Below, piece after piece: positions 51,246 to 60,658 of a stretch of 64,000 nt of DNA (the first letter of the stretch is position 1; the number at the start of each line of letters is the position of its first letter). Where the stretch lies: assembly GCF_001598415.1 (NCBI RefSeq), contig NZ_BCYX01000008.1, positions 62,001 through 126,000 of the forward strand. Reading direction: 5' to 3'. This DNA comes from Sphingomonas mali NBRC 15500. Its GTDB lineage: Bacteria; Pseudomonadota; Alphaproteobacteria; Sphingomonadales; Sphingomonadaceae. Position numbers and translations under genes: made by a program. The notes beneath the pieces were generated by a model. That model had not been told where the DNA came from. It searched no databases and saw nothing but the letters and a program-made list of their open reading frames with translations.

Positions 51246-52496
51246 ATGGTTTTTCGCTGGACCGGTTGCCGGCCCGCGCGCCATTACGTGCGTGTGTCGT
51301 TCATTCTCGCCATGCTGGTGCTGTGGTTTGGCGGTAGCCCTGCCTGGGCTGCCACGATCGAGCGTGTCGAGGTCAGGAATGACGCAATCGTCGTGACGTT
51401 CGATCAGAAAGTCGCCGACGCCTCCAGTTTCCTGCTGGTCTCGCCGCAGCGCGTCGCGCTCGATGTCGCGGATGCGACACCGGGTGGAACGGTCGCGACC
51501 GGGGGCATGGTCGGGGCGGTGCGCGAAGGTGCGCGCGATGGCGGCGCCCGCGTCGTGTTCGACCTGACGCGCCCGGCGGTGGTGACCGACGGGTCGTTCG
51601 ACCGGGACGGTCGCGTGCTGACGCTTCAGCTTCGCACCACCGACAACGCCGGTTTCGCGCGCGCGGCGGCGGCAGGGCGGATGAGCTTCCTGCCTCCGTT
51701 CAACATGCCCGACACCGTCAGCAACAGCGCACGTTATTCGGTTTCGGTACCGGTGCCCGCCGCGAGCAAGACGCTGGCACTGCCGCGGATCGATGGCGAT
51801 GCGGGCCGCCCCTTGGTGGTGATCGATGCCGGCCATGGCGGGTTCGATCCAGGCGCGATCTCGCCGACCAGCGGGATCAAGGAAAAGGACGTGACGTTGC
51901 GCATCGCCAAGGCGATCCGCGACGAATTGCTCAAATCAGGCCGTGTCCGTGTCGCGTTGACCCGCGACGACGACCGCTTCCTGGTGCTGCAGGAACGCTA
52001 TGGCGTCGCGCGCAAGCTCAAGGCCGATCTGTTCATCTCGATCCATTGCGACAGCGTCGGGTCGGGCGACGCCTCGGGCGCCTCGGTCTATACCCTTTCC
52101 GAAGTCGCGTCGGACAAGGAGGCCGCCAGGCTGGCGGCGCGCGAGAACAAGGCCGACGTCATCGCCGGTGTCGACCTGGGTAGTGAGAATGCCGACGTCT
52201 CGTCGATCCTGATCGACCTCACCCAGCGCGAGACGATGAACGCCTCGGCGGCGTTCGCGCGGCTACTCGGTCGCGAGGCGGAGCCGATGATTCCGCTGCG
52301 CCCGAGCTTTCACAAATTCGCGTCGCTGATGGTGCTCAAGGCGCCCGACATGCCGTCGGTATTGTTCGAGACAGGTTATATTTCGAACCCCAAGGATGCG
52401 GCCTTTCTCGACTCGCCCGAAGGCCGCAAACGCATCGCGCAAAGCGTCGAACGCGCGGTCGAAGTCAATTTCGCCCGAAAGCTTGCGTCGAATTGA
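51246..52496 (+). CDS. N-acetylmuramoyl-L-alanine amidase (AmiC-type) with AMIN-like domain
   Basis: A 416-aa periplasmic peptidoglycan amidase. Signal peptide (YVRVSFILAMLVLWFGGSPAWAA), N-terminal AMIN-like beta domain (TIERVEVRNDAIVVTFDQKV, RVALDVADATPGG) for septal localisation, and a C-terminal Amidase_3 zinc domain: VVIDAGHGGFDPGA (His), KEKDVTLRIAKAI (Glu), DLFISIHCDS (His) and the catalytic Glu in VLFETGYISNPKD. It cuts the MurNAc-L-Ala bond during cell separation. It lies 51 bases upstream of PBP1A, so cutting and synthesis are probably co-expressed. Confidence 0.93.
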   Translation: MVFRWTGCRPARHYVRVSFILAMLVLWFGGSPAWAATIERVEVRNDAIVVTFDQKVADASSFLLVSPQRVALDVADATPGGTVATGGMVGAVREGARDGGARVVFDLTRPAVVTDGSFDRDGRVLTLQLRTTDNAGFARAAAAGRMSFLPPFNMPDTVSNSARYSVSVPVPAASKTLALPRIDGDAGRPLVVIDAGHGGFDPGAISPTSGIKEKDVTLRIAKAIRDELLKSGRVRVALTRDDDRFLVLQERYGVARKLKADLFISIHCDSVGSGDASGASVYTLSEVASDKEAARLAARENKADVIAGVDLGSENADVSSILIDLTQRETMNASAAFARLLGREAEPMIPLRPSFHKFASLMVLKAPDMPSVLFETGYISNPKDAAFLDSPEGRKRIAQSVERAVEVNFARKLASN

Positions 52497-52547
52497 TGCG
52501 TTGAAATACTGGCAAGAGCCGCCGGACCTGCTAAGGCCCGGACGATT

Positions 52548-55061
52548 ATGGCGGCGGACAGTTCGGACTCGGTCAATTTCCGGATCAAGCGAGAGGCTGG
52601 CGGCGTCGCCGGCTTCATGCGCGACGCGTGGAAGCGTTGGTGGGTCAAGGCGCTGGTCGTGTTGGCGGCGCTTTGGGGCATCGCCTGGTTCCTGATCTGG
52701 CTGTTCGTCGCGCGCGATCTACCCTCGGTCGACCGGCTCAAGACCTATGAACCAGACCTTCCGTCGAACGTCCGCGATACCAACGGCATGCCGGTATTCA
52801 GCTTTGCGCGCGAACATCGCGTCCAGCTGAAGTTCGACGAATATCCCAAGCTGTTGGTCGCGGCCTATCTGTCCGCCGAAGACAAGACCTTCTTCTCGCA
52901 CCACGGCGTCGATTATCCGGGCATCGTCTCGGCGATGCTCGACAATCTGCGCAGCAAGCATGCGCGTGGTGCGTCGACGATCACGCAGCAAGTCGCGAAG
53001 AACCTGCTGGTCGGCAATGAGCGCAGCTATACGCGCAAGCTCAAGGAAGCGATCCTCGCTTATCGCATCGAGGACACGCTGACCAAGCAGCAGATACTGG
53101 AAATCTATCTCAACACCATCTTCCTCGGCCGCAACGCTTACGGCGTTCAGGCGGCGTCGCGCGCCTATTTCGACAAGGACCTCGACCAGCTCACCATCCC
53201 GCAATTCGCGTATCTGGCGATCCTGCCCAAGGCGCCGTCGGGCTACGATCCCGATCGCCAAACGGCGCGCGCGACGGCGCGGCGCAACTGGGTGCTGGGG
53301 GAGATGCAGGCCAATGGGTACATCAACCAGCAACAGCACGATTGGGCGGTCGCCCAGCCGCTCGGCACGGTCAACAAGCGCACCGTCCAGTTCGAATCGG
53401 CGTCGGGCTATTTCATCGAGGAAGTCCGCCGCCAGCTGATGGACAAGTTTGGCGAAGCATCCGAGGGTGGCCGCAATCCGTTCAGCGTCTATGGCGGCGG
53501 TCTGTGGGTGCGGACGTCGTTCGATCCCAAGCAGCAGGCCTTGGCGCAAAAGGCGTTGCGCGACGGCTTGCTGCGCTATGACGGCAATCGCGGCTGGACT
53601 GGTCCGCTCGGCCATGTCGACGTGTCGCAGAACTGGCTCAACGCCCTGCTGGCGAGCAACATCGCGCTCGATTACGAGGATTGGCGCGCGGCGGTCGTGA
53701 TCGACGACAGCGGCGATTTCACGCTCGGCTTCTCGAACGGTGCGACCGGCACGCTGCCGCGCGGCGCCGCGTCGATGCCGATCCGTGGCGGCGGCGGCCC
53801 GGCGTCGAGCGCGATCAAGGCCGGCGACATCATTGCGGTGGCGCCGTCGGGTGGTTCCTACGTGCTCAAGACCCTGCCCAAGGTGTCGGGCGGCTTCGTC
53901 GTCGAAGAGCCGGCAACGGGCCGCGTCCTCGCCATGCAGGGCGGCTTCGACAATCGCGTCCAGTCGTTCAATCGGGCGACGCAGGCGCTGCGCCAGCCGG
54001 GGTCGACGATCAAGCCGATCGTCTACACCGCGGGCCTCGAACACGGATTGACCCCCTCCTCGATCATCCAGGATGGGCCTTATTGCGTGAACCAGGGCAC
54101 GCAATATTCGAAATGCTTCCGCAATTTCGGCGGCGCCGGTGGGTCGGGGTCGCACACGATGCGCTGGGGCCTCGAGCAATCGCGCAACCTGATGACGGTG
54201 CGCGTCGCCGCCCAGACCGGCATGGCCAATGTCGTCAAGCTGATGGACGAGATCGGCGTCGGCAAATATCCGCCTTATCTGGCATTCTCGCTCGGCGCGG
54301 GCGAAACCACCGTGCAGCGCATGGTCAATGCCTATTCGATCCTGGAGAATAATGGCCGCGGCCGTGCGCCTACCCTGGTGGATTACGTCCAGGATCGCCG
54401 CGGCAATGTGATCTGGCCGGAGAATTGGCGTGCCTGCGATCGCTGCAACGCGCCCGACTGGTACGGCAAGCCGATGCCGCGCCCCGTGGTCAAGCTGAGG
54501 CAGGTGGTCGATCCGCTGAGCGCGTTCCAGATGGTGCATATCGCCGAGGGCGTGATCCAGCGCGGTACCGCGACGATCCTGCGTGACCTCGATCGCCCGA
54601 TGTTCGGCAAGACCGGCACCAATTCGGGCCCGACCGACGTGTGGTTCATCGGCGGCACGCCGCAGATGATCGCCGGCGTCTATCTCGGCTATGACAAGCC
54701 GAGCAGCCTGGGCGGCTATGCCCAGGGCGGAACCGTCTCTGCGCCGATCTTCAAGGAATGGGCGGTCAAGGCCTATGAGGGCCTGCCCAAAATGCCGTTC
54801 CGCGCCCCGTCGGGGATCCGCATGGTCCGTGTCGATCGCCTCTCCGGCAAACCCGTCTTCGGGGCGTGGCCATCGCCGGGTGGCGATCCCAAGGCCCAGG
54901 TGATCTGGGAAGCGTTCAAGCCCGAGAGCGAAACGCGCCGCTCGCCGATCCGTCGCGACCTGCCGACGCCGACCGCGACCAGGGCCGCACCGCAGGAATC
55001 CAAGCCCAGGGAATCGAGCGGCGATCGCGATTTCTTGCAACGGCAGGGCGGTATCTACTAG
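52548..55061 (+). CDS. mrcA: Penicillin-binding protein 1A (bifunctional transglycosylase/transpeptidase)
   Basis: An 837-aa class A PBP. Cytoplasmic tail, one TM helix (ALVVLAALWGIAWFLIWLFVA, about 35-55), a GT51 glycosyltransferase domain (catalytic Glu in SAEDKTFFSHHGVD near 108; GASTITQQVAKNL; EIYLNTIFLGRNAYGVQAAS), an OB-like insert and a transpeptidase domain with SxxK in PGSTIKP (Ser near 485), SRN in EQSRNLMTV and KTG in FGKTGTNSG (near 687). It polymerises and crosslinks peptidoglycan at the inner membrane. Length is normal for PBP1A. Confidence 0.95.
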   Translation: MAADSSDSVNFRIKREAGGVAGFMRDAWKRWWVKALVVLAALWGIAWFLIWLFVARDLPSVDRLKTYEPDLPSNVRDTNGMPVFSFAREHRVQLKFDEYPKLLVAAYLSAEDKTFFSHHGVDYPGIVSAMLDNLRSKHARGASTITQQVAKNLLVGNERSYTRKLKEAILAYRIEDTLTKQQILEIYLNTIFLGRNAYGVQAASRAYFDKDLDQLTIPQFAYLAILPKAPSGYDPDRQTARATARRNWVLGEMQANGYINQQQHDWAVAQPLGTVNKRTVQFESASGYFIEEVRRQLMDKFGEASEGGRNPFSVYGGGLWVRTSFDPKQQALAQKALRDGLLRYDGNRGWTGPLGHVDVSQNWLNALLASNIALDYEDWRAAVVIDDSGDFTLGFSNGATGTLPRGAASMPIRGGGGPASSAIKAGDIIAVAPSGGSYVLKTLPKVSGGFVVEEPATGRVLAMQGGFDNRVQSFNRATQALRQPGSTIKPIVYTAGLEHGLTPSSIIQDGPYCVNQGTQYSKCFRNFGGAGGSGSHTMRWGLEQSRNLMTVRVAAQTGMANVVKLMDEIGVGKYPPYLAFSLGAGETTVQRMVNAYSILENNGRGRAPTLVDYVQDRRGNVIWPENWRACDRCNAPDWYGKPMPRPVVKLRQVVDPLSAFQMVHIAEGVIQRGTATILRDLDRPMFGKTGTNSGPTDVWFIGGTPQMIAGVYLGYDKPSSLGGYAQGGTVSAPIFKEWAVKAYEGLPKMPFRAPSGIRMVRVDRLSGKPVFGAWPSPGGDPKAQVIWEAFKPESETRRSPIRRDLPTPTATRAAPQESKPRESSGDRDFLQRQGGIY

Positions 55062-55134
55062 GCCGCCACCCTATATCGGTGTGACGCGGTTCGATACCGG
55101 GCCGCGTCCGCCCAAAATCTGACTGGAGTTACCG

Positions 55135-56262
55135 ATGCGCGCCGAAGCGCAATCGCATGTCGATACCATCAATGACGCGCTCAGCTTGTTGCGCCGCTTC
55201 CTCGATTGGGACCGCGCGCTGCGGCGGCTCGACGAGCTCAACGCACGCGTCGAGGATCAGAGCCTGTGGGAAAATCCCAAAGCCGCGCAGGAAGTGATGC
55301 GCGAACGCCGTCGTCTCGACGAGGCGATCACCGCGACGCGCGCGATCGAAAGCGAATTGAGGGACAATATCGAACTCGTCGAGATGGCCGAGGCCGAAGG
55401 CGATTCGGATATGGAAGGTCAGGCGGTCGAGGCGCTCGCCGAACTCGCCACGCGCGCCGAGGCCGACAAGGTCAAGGCGCTGCTGGCGGGCGAGGCCGAC
55501 GCCAACGACACCTATATCGAGATCAATGCCGGCGCCGGCGGGACCGAAAGCCAGGATTGGGCCGAAATGCTCCAGCGCATGTATTCGCGCTGGGCCGAAC
55601 GCCACGGCATGAAGGTCGAACTGGTCGACTACCATGCCGGCGAGCAAGCGGGGATCAAGTCGGCGACCCTGCTGCTCAAGGGCGAGAATGCCTATGGCTA
55701 TGCCAAGACCGAAAGCGGCGTGCATCGCCTGGTCCGCATCAGCCCCTATGACAGCGCGGCGCGGCGCCACACCAGCTTTTCGAGCGTGTGGGTCTATCCG
55801 GTGATCGACGATTCGATCGATATCGAGATCAACGAAAGCGAGTTGCGCATCGACACCTATCGCTCGTCGGGCGCGGGTGGCCAGCACATCAACACGACCG
55901 ATTCGGCGGTGCGCATCACGCACTTGCCGACCGGGATCGTCGTCGCCTGCCAGAACCAGCGCAGCCAGCACAAGAACAAGGCCGAGGCCTATAATCAGTT
56001 GCGCGCGCGCCTCTATGAGCACGAGCTCAGGAAGCGCGAGGAAGAAGCCAACGCGGTCAATGCGACCAAGACCGATATCGGCTGGGGCCATCAGATCCGC
56101 AGTTACGTGCTGCAGCCGTACCAGCTGGTGAAGGACCTGCGCACCGGCGTGACCTCGACCAGCCCGTCCGATGTGCTCGACGGCGATCTCGACGCCTTCA
56201 TGGCGGCTGCGCTATCGCAGCGCGTAACTGGAGAGACGGTCGAGGTAGAGGACGTCGAGTGA
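55135..56262 (+). CDS. prfB: Peptide chain release factor 2
   Basis: A 375-aa class I release factor for UGA/UAA. The GGQ motif is in [20 protein letters not shown] (about 248-250). The stop-codon recognition tripeptide reads SPY ([17 protein letters not shown]) where E. coli has SPF. The gene is one continuous frame: the usual internal UGA +1 frameshift near codon 26 is absent, as is common in alphaproteobacteria. GACTGGAG precedes the ATG. The stop overlaps the next start (TGATG). Confidence 0.96.
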   Translation: MRAEAQSHVDTINDALSLLRRFLDWDRALRRLDELNARVEDQSLWENPKAAQEVMRERRRLDEAITATRAIESELRDNIELVEMAEAEGDSDMEGQAVEALAELATRAEADKVKALLAGEADANDTYIEINAGAGGTESQDWAEMLQRMYSRWAERHGMKVELVDYHAGEQAGIKSATLLLKGENAYGYAKTESGVHRLVRISPYDSAARRHTSFSSVWVYPVIDDSIDIEINESELRIDTYRSSGAGGQHINTTDSAVRITHLPTGIVVACQNQRSQHKNKAEAYNQLRARLYEHELRKREEEANAVNATKTDIGWGHQIRSYVLQPYQLVKDLRTGVTSTSPSDVLDGDLDAFMAAALSQRVTGETVEVEDVE

Positions 56263-57014
56263 TGCGGTCGTCGGGCGTGTTGATCGTCGGTTTGCTGATG
56301 CTCGCCGCCTGCGATGGCGGCCCGCCGGTCGTCCAGAACAAGCAGGACGATGTCGGTCCGTTCCCCGCCGCCGACCGCCCGGTCGCGCGGATCATCTCGC
56401 CGCGCTGGTCGACCGAGGAGGCGCGCGATCGGCTCAACGAAGCGGGTGAGGTGATGAACAAGGCGGGCATCGCCAAGGGTATGACCGTCGCCGATATCGG
56501 CGCGGGCGAGGGTTATTACACGATCCGCCTGGCCAGCCGCGTCGGCAAGGACGGCCGTGTGCTGGCCGAGGACATCGTGCCGGAGGTGCGCGATGCGCTG
56601 GCCGAACGTGTCGCGCGCGACCGGCTCGACACCGTCAGCGTGCGGCTGGGCGAACCGGCCAATCCCAAATTGCCCGACAACAGCTTCGACCGCATCCTGA
56701 TGGTGCACATGTACCATGAGATCGAGCAGCCCTACGAATTCCTCTGGCGGATGCGCCCGTCGCTCAAGCCGGGCGGCGAAGTGATCGTGGTCGACGCCAA
56801 TCGCCGCACCCAAAATCACGGCACGCCGCCCAAATTGCTCGAATGCGAATTCGCCGCGGTCGGCTACAAGCTCGTCGCGCTCGACGACATGCCCTCTGCC
56901 GGGGGCTATCTCGCGCGGTTCCAGGCGGTAGGGCCTCGTCCCGAACCTAAGGACATCCGCGCCTGCCGGCTGGTGCCGTCGCCGACACAAACGCCGACGC
57001 CCGCCGCGCCCTGA
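56262..57014 (+). CDS. Lipoprotein-anchored class I SAM methyltransferase
   Basis: A 250-aa protein with a lipoprotein signal (VLIVGLLMLAAC, Cys as +1) and a Rossmann methyltransferase domain: motif I ADIGAGEGYYTIRLA, acidic VLAEDIVPE, NSFDRILMVHMYHEIEQPYEFLWRMRPSLKPGGEVIVVD. A methyltransferase fold on a periplasm-facing lipoprotein is odd, since SAM is cytoplasmic; such predicted lipoproteins are nevertheless frequent in proteobacteria. ATG 56262 overlaps the prfB stop. Substrate unknown. Confidence 0.83.
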   Translation: MRSSGVLIVGLLMLAACDGGPPVVQNKQDDVGPFPAADRPVARIISPRWSTEEARDRLNEAGEVMNKAGIAKGMTVADIGAGEGYYTIRLASRVGKDGRVLAEDIVPEVRDALAERVARDRLDTVSVRLGEPANPKLPDNSFDRILMVHMYHEIEQPYEFLWRMRPSLKPGGEVIVVDANRRTQNHGTPPKLLECEFAAVGYKLVALDDMPSAGGYLARFQAVGPRPEPKDIRACRLVPSPTQTPTPAAP

Positions 57015-57055
57015 CCGCATCCCGATAGCGAAGCGTTTTCCACAGCGGTGACGCT

Positions 57056-57086
57056 GCCGCCGCTTGGCGGCGCGCGCGGCAAGCGG
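57056..57086 (+). promoter_or_regulatory. Alternative hairpins in the thyA leader
   Basis: GCCGCC-GCTT-GGCGGC (57056-57071) and CCGCTTG (57060-57066) with CAAGCGG (57080-57086) compete for the same bases, just before the thyA start at 57099. It could modulate translation or be a chance effect of GC-rich sequence. Confidence 0.3.
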
Positions 57087-57098
57087 TAAGCCGTCGTC

Positions 57099-57893
57099 AT
57101 GCGGCAATATCTCGACCTGATGCAGCGCGCGCTCGACCATGGCGCCGAGCAGATGGATCGCACCGGAACCGGCACGCGATCGGTCTTCGGGCACCAGATG
57201 CGCTTCGACCTGGCGCAGGGTTTTCCGGTGCTCACCACCAAGAAATTGCATCTGCGGTCGATCATCGTCGAATTGCTGTGGTTCCTGCGCGGCGACACCA
57301 ATGTGCAGTGGCTGCGCGACCGCAAGGTCAGCATCTGGGACGAATGGGCCGATGAGAATGGCGATCTTGGTCCCGTCTATGGCAAGCAATGGCGCGACTG
57401 GGCGACCGCCGACGGCGGGCATGTCGATCAGATCGCCGAGCTGATCGAGACGCTGAAGATCAATCCCGCCAGCCGCCGCATGGTGGTGAGCGCCTGGAAC
57501 CCCGGCGAGCTCCACGCAATGGCGCTCGCGCCATGCCATTGCCTGTTCCAATGCTATGTCGCCAACGGCAAGCTCAGCCTGCAGCTCTATCAACGCTCGG
57601 CGGACATCTTCCTCGGCGTGCCGTTCAACATCGCGAGCTATGCGCTGCTCACCCATATGCTCGCGCAGCAAGCGGGGCTGGAGGTTGGCGAGTTCGTCTG
57701 GACCGGCGGCGACTGCCATCTCTATTCGAACCATCTGGAGCAAGCGCGCGAGCAACTGGGGCGAGAGCCCGGGCCGCTGCCCAAGCTCGAGATCCTGCGT
57801 AAGCCGCCGTCGATCGACGCTTATGAATATGAGGATTTCCAGCTCGTCGGCTACGAGGCCCAGGCGCATATCAAGGCGCCGGTGGCGGTGTGA
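57099..57893 (+). CDS. thyA: Thymidylate synthase
   Basis: A 264-aa ThyA converting dUMP to dTMP with methylene-tetrahydrofolate. Conserved: [46 protein letters not shown], the catalytic Cys in [10 protein letters not shown] (near 145), [26 protein letters not shown] and GDCHLYSNH. Length is identical to the E. coli enzyme. The stop overlaps the folA GTG (GTGA), so the two folate-cycle enzymes are coupled. Confidence 0.97.
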   Translation: MRQYLDLMQRALDHGAEQMDRTGTGTRSVFGHQMRFDLAQGFPVLTTKKLHLRSIIVELLWFLRGDTNVQWLRDRKVSIWDEWADENGDLGPVYGKQWRDWATADGGHVDQIAELIETLKINPASRRMVVSAWNPGELHAMALAPCHCLFQCYVANGKLSLQLYQRSADIFLGVPFNIASYALLTHMLAQQAGLEVGEFVWTGGDCHLYSNHLEQAREQLGREPGPLPKLEILRKPPSIDAYEYEDFQLVGYEAQAHIKAPVAV

Positions 57894-58357
57894 TTTCCTT
57901 CCATCTCGCGCGCGCCGATAACGGGGTGATCGGCCGCGACGGACGGCTGCCCTGGCATTTGCCGGCCGACCTCAAGCGCTTCAAGGCGCAGACGATCGGG
58001 CGGCCGATGATCATGGGCCGCAAGACGTTCGAGAGCTTCCCGTCGCCGCTGCCCGGCCGGCGGCATATCGTGCTGACGCGCGATCGCGGCTGGTCCGCGG
58101 AGGGAGCGGAAATCGCGCATTCGGTCGAGGAGGCGCTGGCGTTGGCTGGGGATGATGCGGCAGTGATCGGTGGGGCGGAGGTTTTTGCCCTGCTGTTGGA
58201 TCGGGCTGACCGTGTCGAACTGACCGAAGTCCATGCGGAGCCTGAGGGTGACGCTATGGTATCGGCGTTTGAGGGTTGGCGCGAAATCGGGCGTGAGGAT
58301 CATCCGGCCGAGGGCGACCGGCCAGCGTACAGCTTTGTAACCTTGGTACGTAACTAA
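57890..58357 (+). CDS. folA: Dihydrofolate reductase
   Basis: A 155-aa FolA that regenerates tetrahydrofolate with NADPH after thymidylate synthesis. Motifs: [64 protein letters not shown] and LTEVHAE. The acidic active-site residue is the Asp in ADLKRFK. The start is a GTG inside the thyA stop. A palindromic repeat follows the gene. Confidence 0.95.
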   Translation: MISFHLARADNGVIGRDGRLPWHLPADLKRFKAQTIGRPMIMGRKTFESFPSPLPGRRHIVLTRDRGWSAEGAEIAHSVEEALALAGDDAAVIGGAEVFALLLDRADRVELTEVHAEPEGDAMVSAFEGWREIGREDHPAEGDRPAYSFVTLVRN

Positions 58358-58365
58358 CCATCATC

Positions 58366-58460
58366 GTCACCCCGGGCTTGTCCCGGGGTCCAACGTGCCG
58401 CACATCATGGACTGGTTGGTTCGCGGCGCCTTGGATGCCGGGACGAGCCCGGCATGACGG
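58366..58460. repeat. Two-hairpin palindromic repeat between folA and the dipeptidase gene
   Basis: CCCCGGG-N5-CCCGGGG (58370-58388) and ATGCCGGG-N5-CCCGGCAT (58435-58455), about 46 bases apart. This is the CACCCCGGxCTTGTxCCGGGG...ATGCCGGxACxAGxCCGGCAT type of repeat common in sphingomonad genomes. It ends 16 bases before the next gene. Confidence 0.75.
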
Positions 58461-58475
58461 AGGGGCAAAGTCGGT

Positions 58476-59642
58476 ATGCGCAAATGGCTGCTGGGGTTAC
58501 TGGCGCTGCTCGTCATCGCCGCGATCCTGTTCTTCGTCCTCGCTCCCGGCATGGTCGAGAAATCGATGAACAAGGTGCAGCCGGTCGTGCTCAAGATCAC
58601 GCCACGCGCGCTCGCCTTGCAAAAGACGCTCGACGTCGCCGACATGCATGCCGACTCGCTCTTGTGGAAACGTGACCTGCTCACGCGCTCCGATCGCGGC
58701 CAGGTCGACTTGCCGCGGCTACAGGCGGGGCATTATGCGCTCCAGGTCTTCTCGTCGGTAACGAAGACGCCGAAGCACCAGAATTACGACGCCAATTCGG
58801 ACGACACCGACAACATCACTCAGCTTGTCATGGCCGACCTGCAGCCGATGCGGACGTGGAATTCGCTGCTTCAGCGCTCGCTTTATCATGCCGAGAAGCT
58901 CAAGCGCTTCGCCGATCGCTCGAACGGGCAATTGCGGCTGATCACCTCGCCTGCGGACCTGCAGAAGCTGGTTGCGGACCGCCGCGCGGGCAGCGGCGTG
59001 GTCGGCGCGATGCTGTCGATCGAGGGGCTGCAGGACCTCGAGGGCAAGGTCGCCAATCTCGACAAGCTCCATGCCGTCGGATTCCGCATGGCCGGTCTCG
59101 CGCATTTCTTCGACAACGACATCGCCGGATCGATGCACGGCGTGAAGAAGGGCGGGCTGACGCCGCTCGGCCGCGCGGTCGTCGCGCGGATGGAAAAGCT
59201 CGGCATGGTGGTTGATGTCGCGCATTCGAGCCACCAGACGGTCGCCGATGTAATCGCGATGGCGCGTCGCCCGATCGTCTCGAGCCATGGTGGCGTCCAG
59301 GCGACGTGCAAGGTCAACCGCAACCTGACCGATGACGAGATTCGCGGCATCGCGAGAACCGGCGGCGTGATCGGCATCGGCTATTGGGACGCCGCAATCT
59401 GTTCGAACAAGCCCGAGGATGCGGCGAAGGCGATCGCCTATGTCCGCGATCTGGTCGGGATCGGCCATGTCGGGCTGGGATCGGATTTCGACGGCGCGGT
59501 GACCACCGGGTTCGACGCCAGCCAGGTCGCCGCGATCACCCAGGCATTGCTCGACCGCGGTTTCTCCGACGACGACATCCGCAAGGTGATGGGCGGCAAT
59601 GTCATCCGCGTGCTGACGGCGGGGATGGTGCCGGGACAATAA
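58476..59642 (+). CDS. Membrane-anchored dipeptidase (M19, renal dipeptidase family)
   Basis: A 388-aa zinc dipeptidase. An N-terminal signal anchor (WLLGLLALLVIAAILFFVLAPG) precedes an amidohydrolase-type barrel with DMHADSLL (His-x-Asp), GAMLSIEG (bridging Glu), VVDVAHSSHQTV (His), PIVSSHGGV (His) and GLGSDFDGAV. M19 enzymes cleave dipeptides, including those with D-residues. Location is periplasmic. An in-frame match to the palindromic repeat lies just upstream; AGGGGCAAAG precedes the ATG. Confidence 0.92.
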   Translation: MRKWLLGLLALLVIAAILFFVLAPGMVEKSMNKVQPVVLKITPRALALQKTLDVADMHADSLLWKRDLLTRSDRGQVDLPRLQAGHYALQVFSSVTKTPKHQNYDANSDDTDNITQLVMADLQPMRTWNSLLQRSLYHAEKLKRFADRSNGQLRLITSPADLQKLVADRRAGSGVVGAMLSIEGLQDLEGKVANLDKLHAVGFRMAGLAHFFDNDIAGSMHGVKKGGLTPLGRAVVARMEKLGMVVDVAHSSHQTVADVIAMARRPIVSSHGGVQATCKVNRNLTDDEIRGIARTGGVIGIGYWDAAICSNKPEDAAKAIAYVRDLVGIGHVGLGSDFDGAVTTGFDASQVAAITQALLDRGFSDDDIRKVMGGNVIRVLTAGMVPGQ

Positions 59643-59643
59643 A

Positions 59644-59664
59644 TCCTCCCCGTGCCGGGGAGGA
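59644..59664. repeat. Minimal hairpin copy of the 43962-44114 repeat terminus
   Basis: TCCTCCCCG-TGC-CGGGGAGGA is a perfect 9-bp stem starting right after the dipeptidase stop. It equals the joined termini of the 153-bp element (AAATCCTCCCC...GGGGAGGA) without its interior. It may act as a transcription end structure. Confidence 0.65.
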
Positions 59665-59701
59665 GTTGAGTAACCGCGCTCTGCCCCCTAAGGCCCACGC
59701 C

Positions 59702-60658
59702 ATGGAGCGGCTTTCCGGCGGCCCGACCGTGCCCGAGCGCTTTCGCGGGGGCTATGTCGCGCTCGGCAATTTCGACGGGTTTCACTTGGGGCACCAGGCA
59801 GTGGTCGGCCGCGCGGTCGAGCGCGCACGTGCTGCCGGCCGACCCGCGATCGTCGCCACCTTCGATCCGCACCCGATGCGCTATTTCCGTCCCGACAGTC
59901 CCTGGTTCCGGCTGACCAGCATGGACCAGCGCGCGCGACTGTTCGCGGCGGCGGGCGTCGACGCGATGTACGTGTTCGAATTCGACGCGACTCTGGCCGG
60001 GCTTTCGGCGGAGGAATTCGTCGATCAATGCCTGGTCGAGCATCTTGGCGTGGCGGGGGTGTCGACCGGCGAGGATTTCACTTTCGGCAAGGGCCGCAGC
60101 GGCGACATCCCGCTGATGCGGCAATTGGGCGAGCGCCATGGCTTCACTGTCGACACGATCGCACCGGTCCAGCTTGACGGCGAGACGGTGTCGTCGACCC
60201 GCATCCGCGAGGCCCTGCGTGCCGGTGACCCGCGCGAAGCGACGCGACTGCTGACCCGGCCCTATGCGATCGAGGGCGTGGTGCAGCATGGCGACAAGGT
60301 CGGGCGGACGCTCGGCTTCCCGACCGCGAATATCGACATGGCCAATTATCTGCGCCCGAAGTTCGGCATCTATGCGGTGCGCGGGCATTTACCGGACGGG
60401 CGCGTGGTCGATGGTGCGGCCAATCTCGGGGTGCGGCCGAGCTTCGACCCGCCCAAGGAATTGCTCGAACCCTATTTCTTCGATTTCTCGGGCGATCTGT
60501 ATGGCCAGACGATCGAGGTCGACCTGGTCGACTTCATCCGGCCGGAGGCGAAGTTCGACGATCTGGACGCGCTGATGGCGCAGATGGCGGAGGATGTGGC
60601 GACGGCTAGGGAATTGCTCGCTTCTCCCTCTCCCCCTGTGGGATCATCGGGTAAATAG
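59702..60658 (+). CDS. ribF: Bifunctional riboflavin kinase/FAD synthetase with repeat-encoded C-terminus
   Basis: A 318-aa RibF making FMN and FAD from riboflavin. The N-terminal FMN adenylyltransferase domain has GNFDGFHLGHQAVV, ATFDPHPMRYF, GEDFTFGKGRSGD and VSSTRIREALRAGD. The C-terminal riboflavin kinase domain has GRTLGFPTANIDM, KFGIYAVRG and AANLGVRPSF. The last 11 codons (SPSPPVGSSGK) and the TAG lie in the palindromic repeat starting near 60621, so the native 3' end has been replaced. ATG 59702 is the only start close to the domain; the Shine-Dalgarno is poor. Confidence 0.93.
   Translation: MERLSGGPTVPERFRGGYVALGNFDGFHLGHQAVVGRAVERARAAGRPAIVATFDPHPMRYFRPDSPWFRLTSMDQRARLFAAAGVDAMYVFEFDATLAGLSAEEFVDQCLVEHLGVAGVSTGEDFTFGKGRSGDIPLMRQLGERHGFTVDTIAPVQLDGETVSSTRIREALRAGDPREATRLLTRPYAIEGVVQHGDKVGRTLGFPTANIDMANYLRPKFGIYAVRGHLPDGRVVDGAANLGVRPSFDPPKELLEPYFFDFSGDLYGQTIEVDLVDFIRPEAKFDDLDALMAQMAEDVATARELLASPSPPVGSSGK

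Noticed and set aside
52719..55040. 773-codon antisense frame over PBP1A
   Set aside because: Sense strand carries all PBP1A catalytic motifs; the antisense translation is low-complexity Arg/Ala/Asp.
55135..55300. Programmed +1 frameshift in prfB
   Set aside because: The frame is uninterrupted from ATG 55135 with no in-frame UGA and no CUU-UGA slippery site near codon 26.
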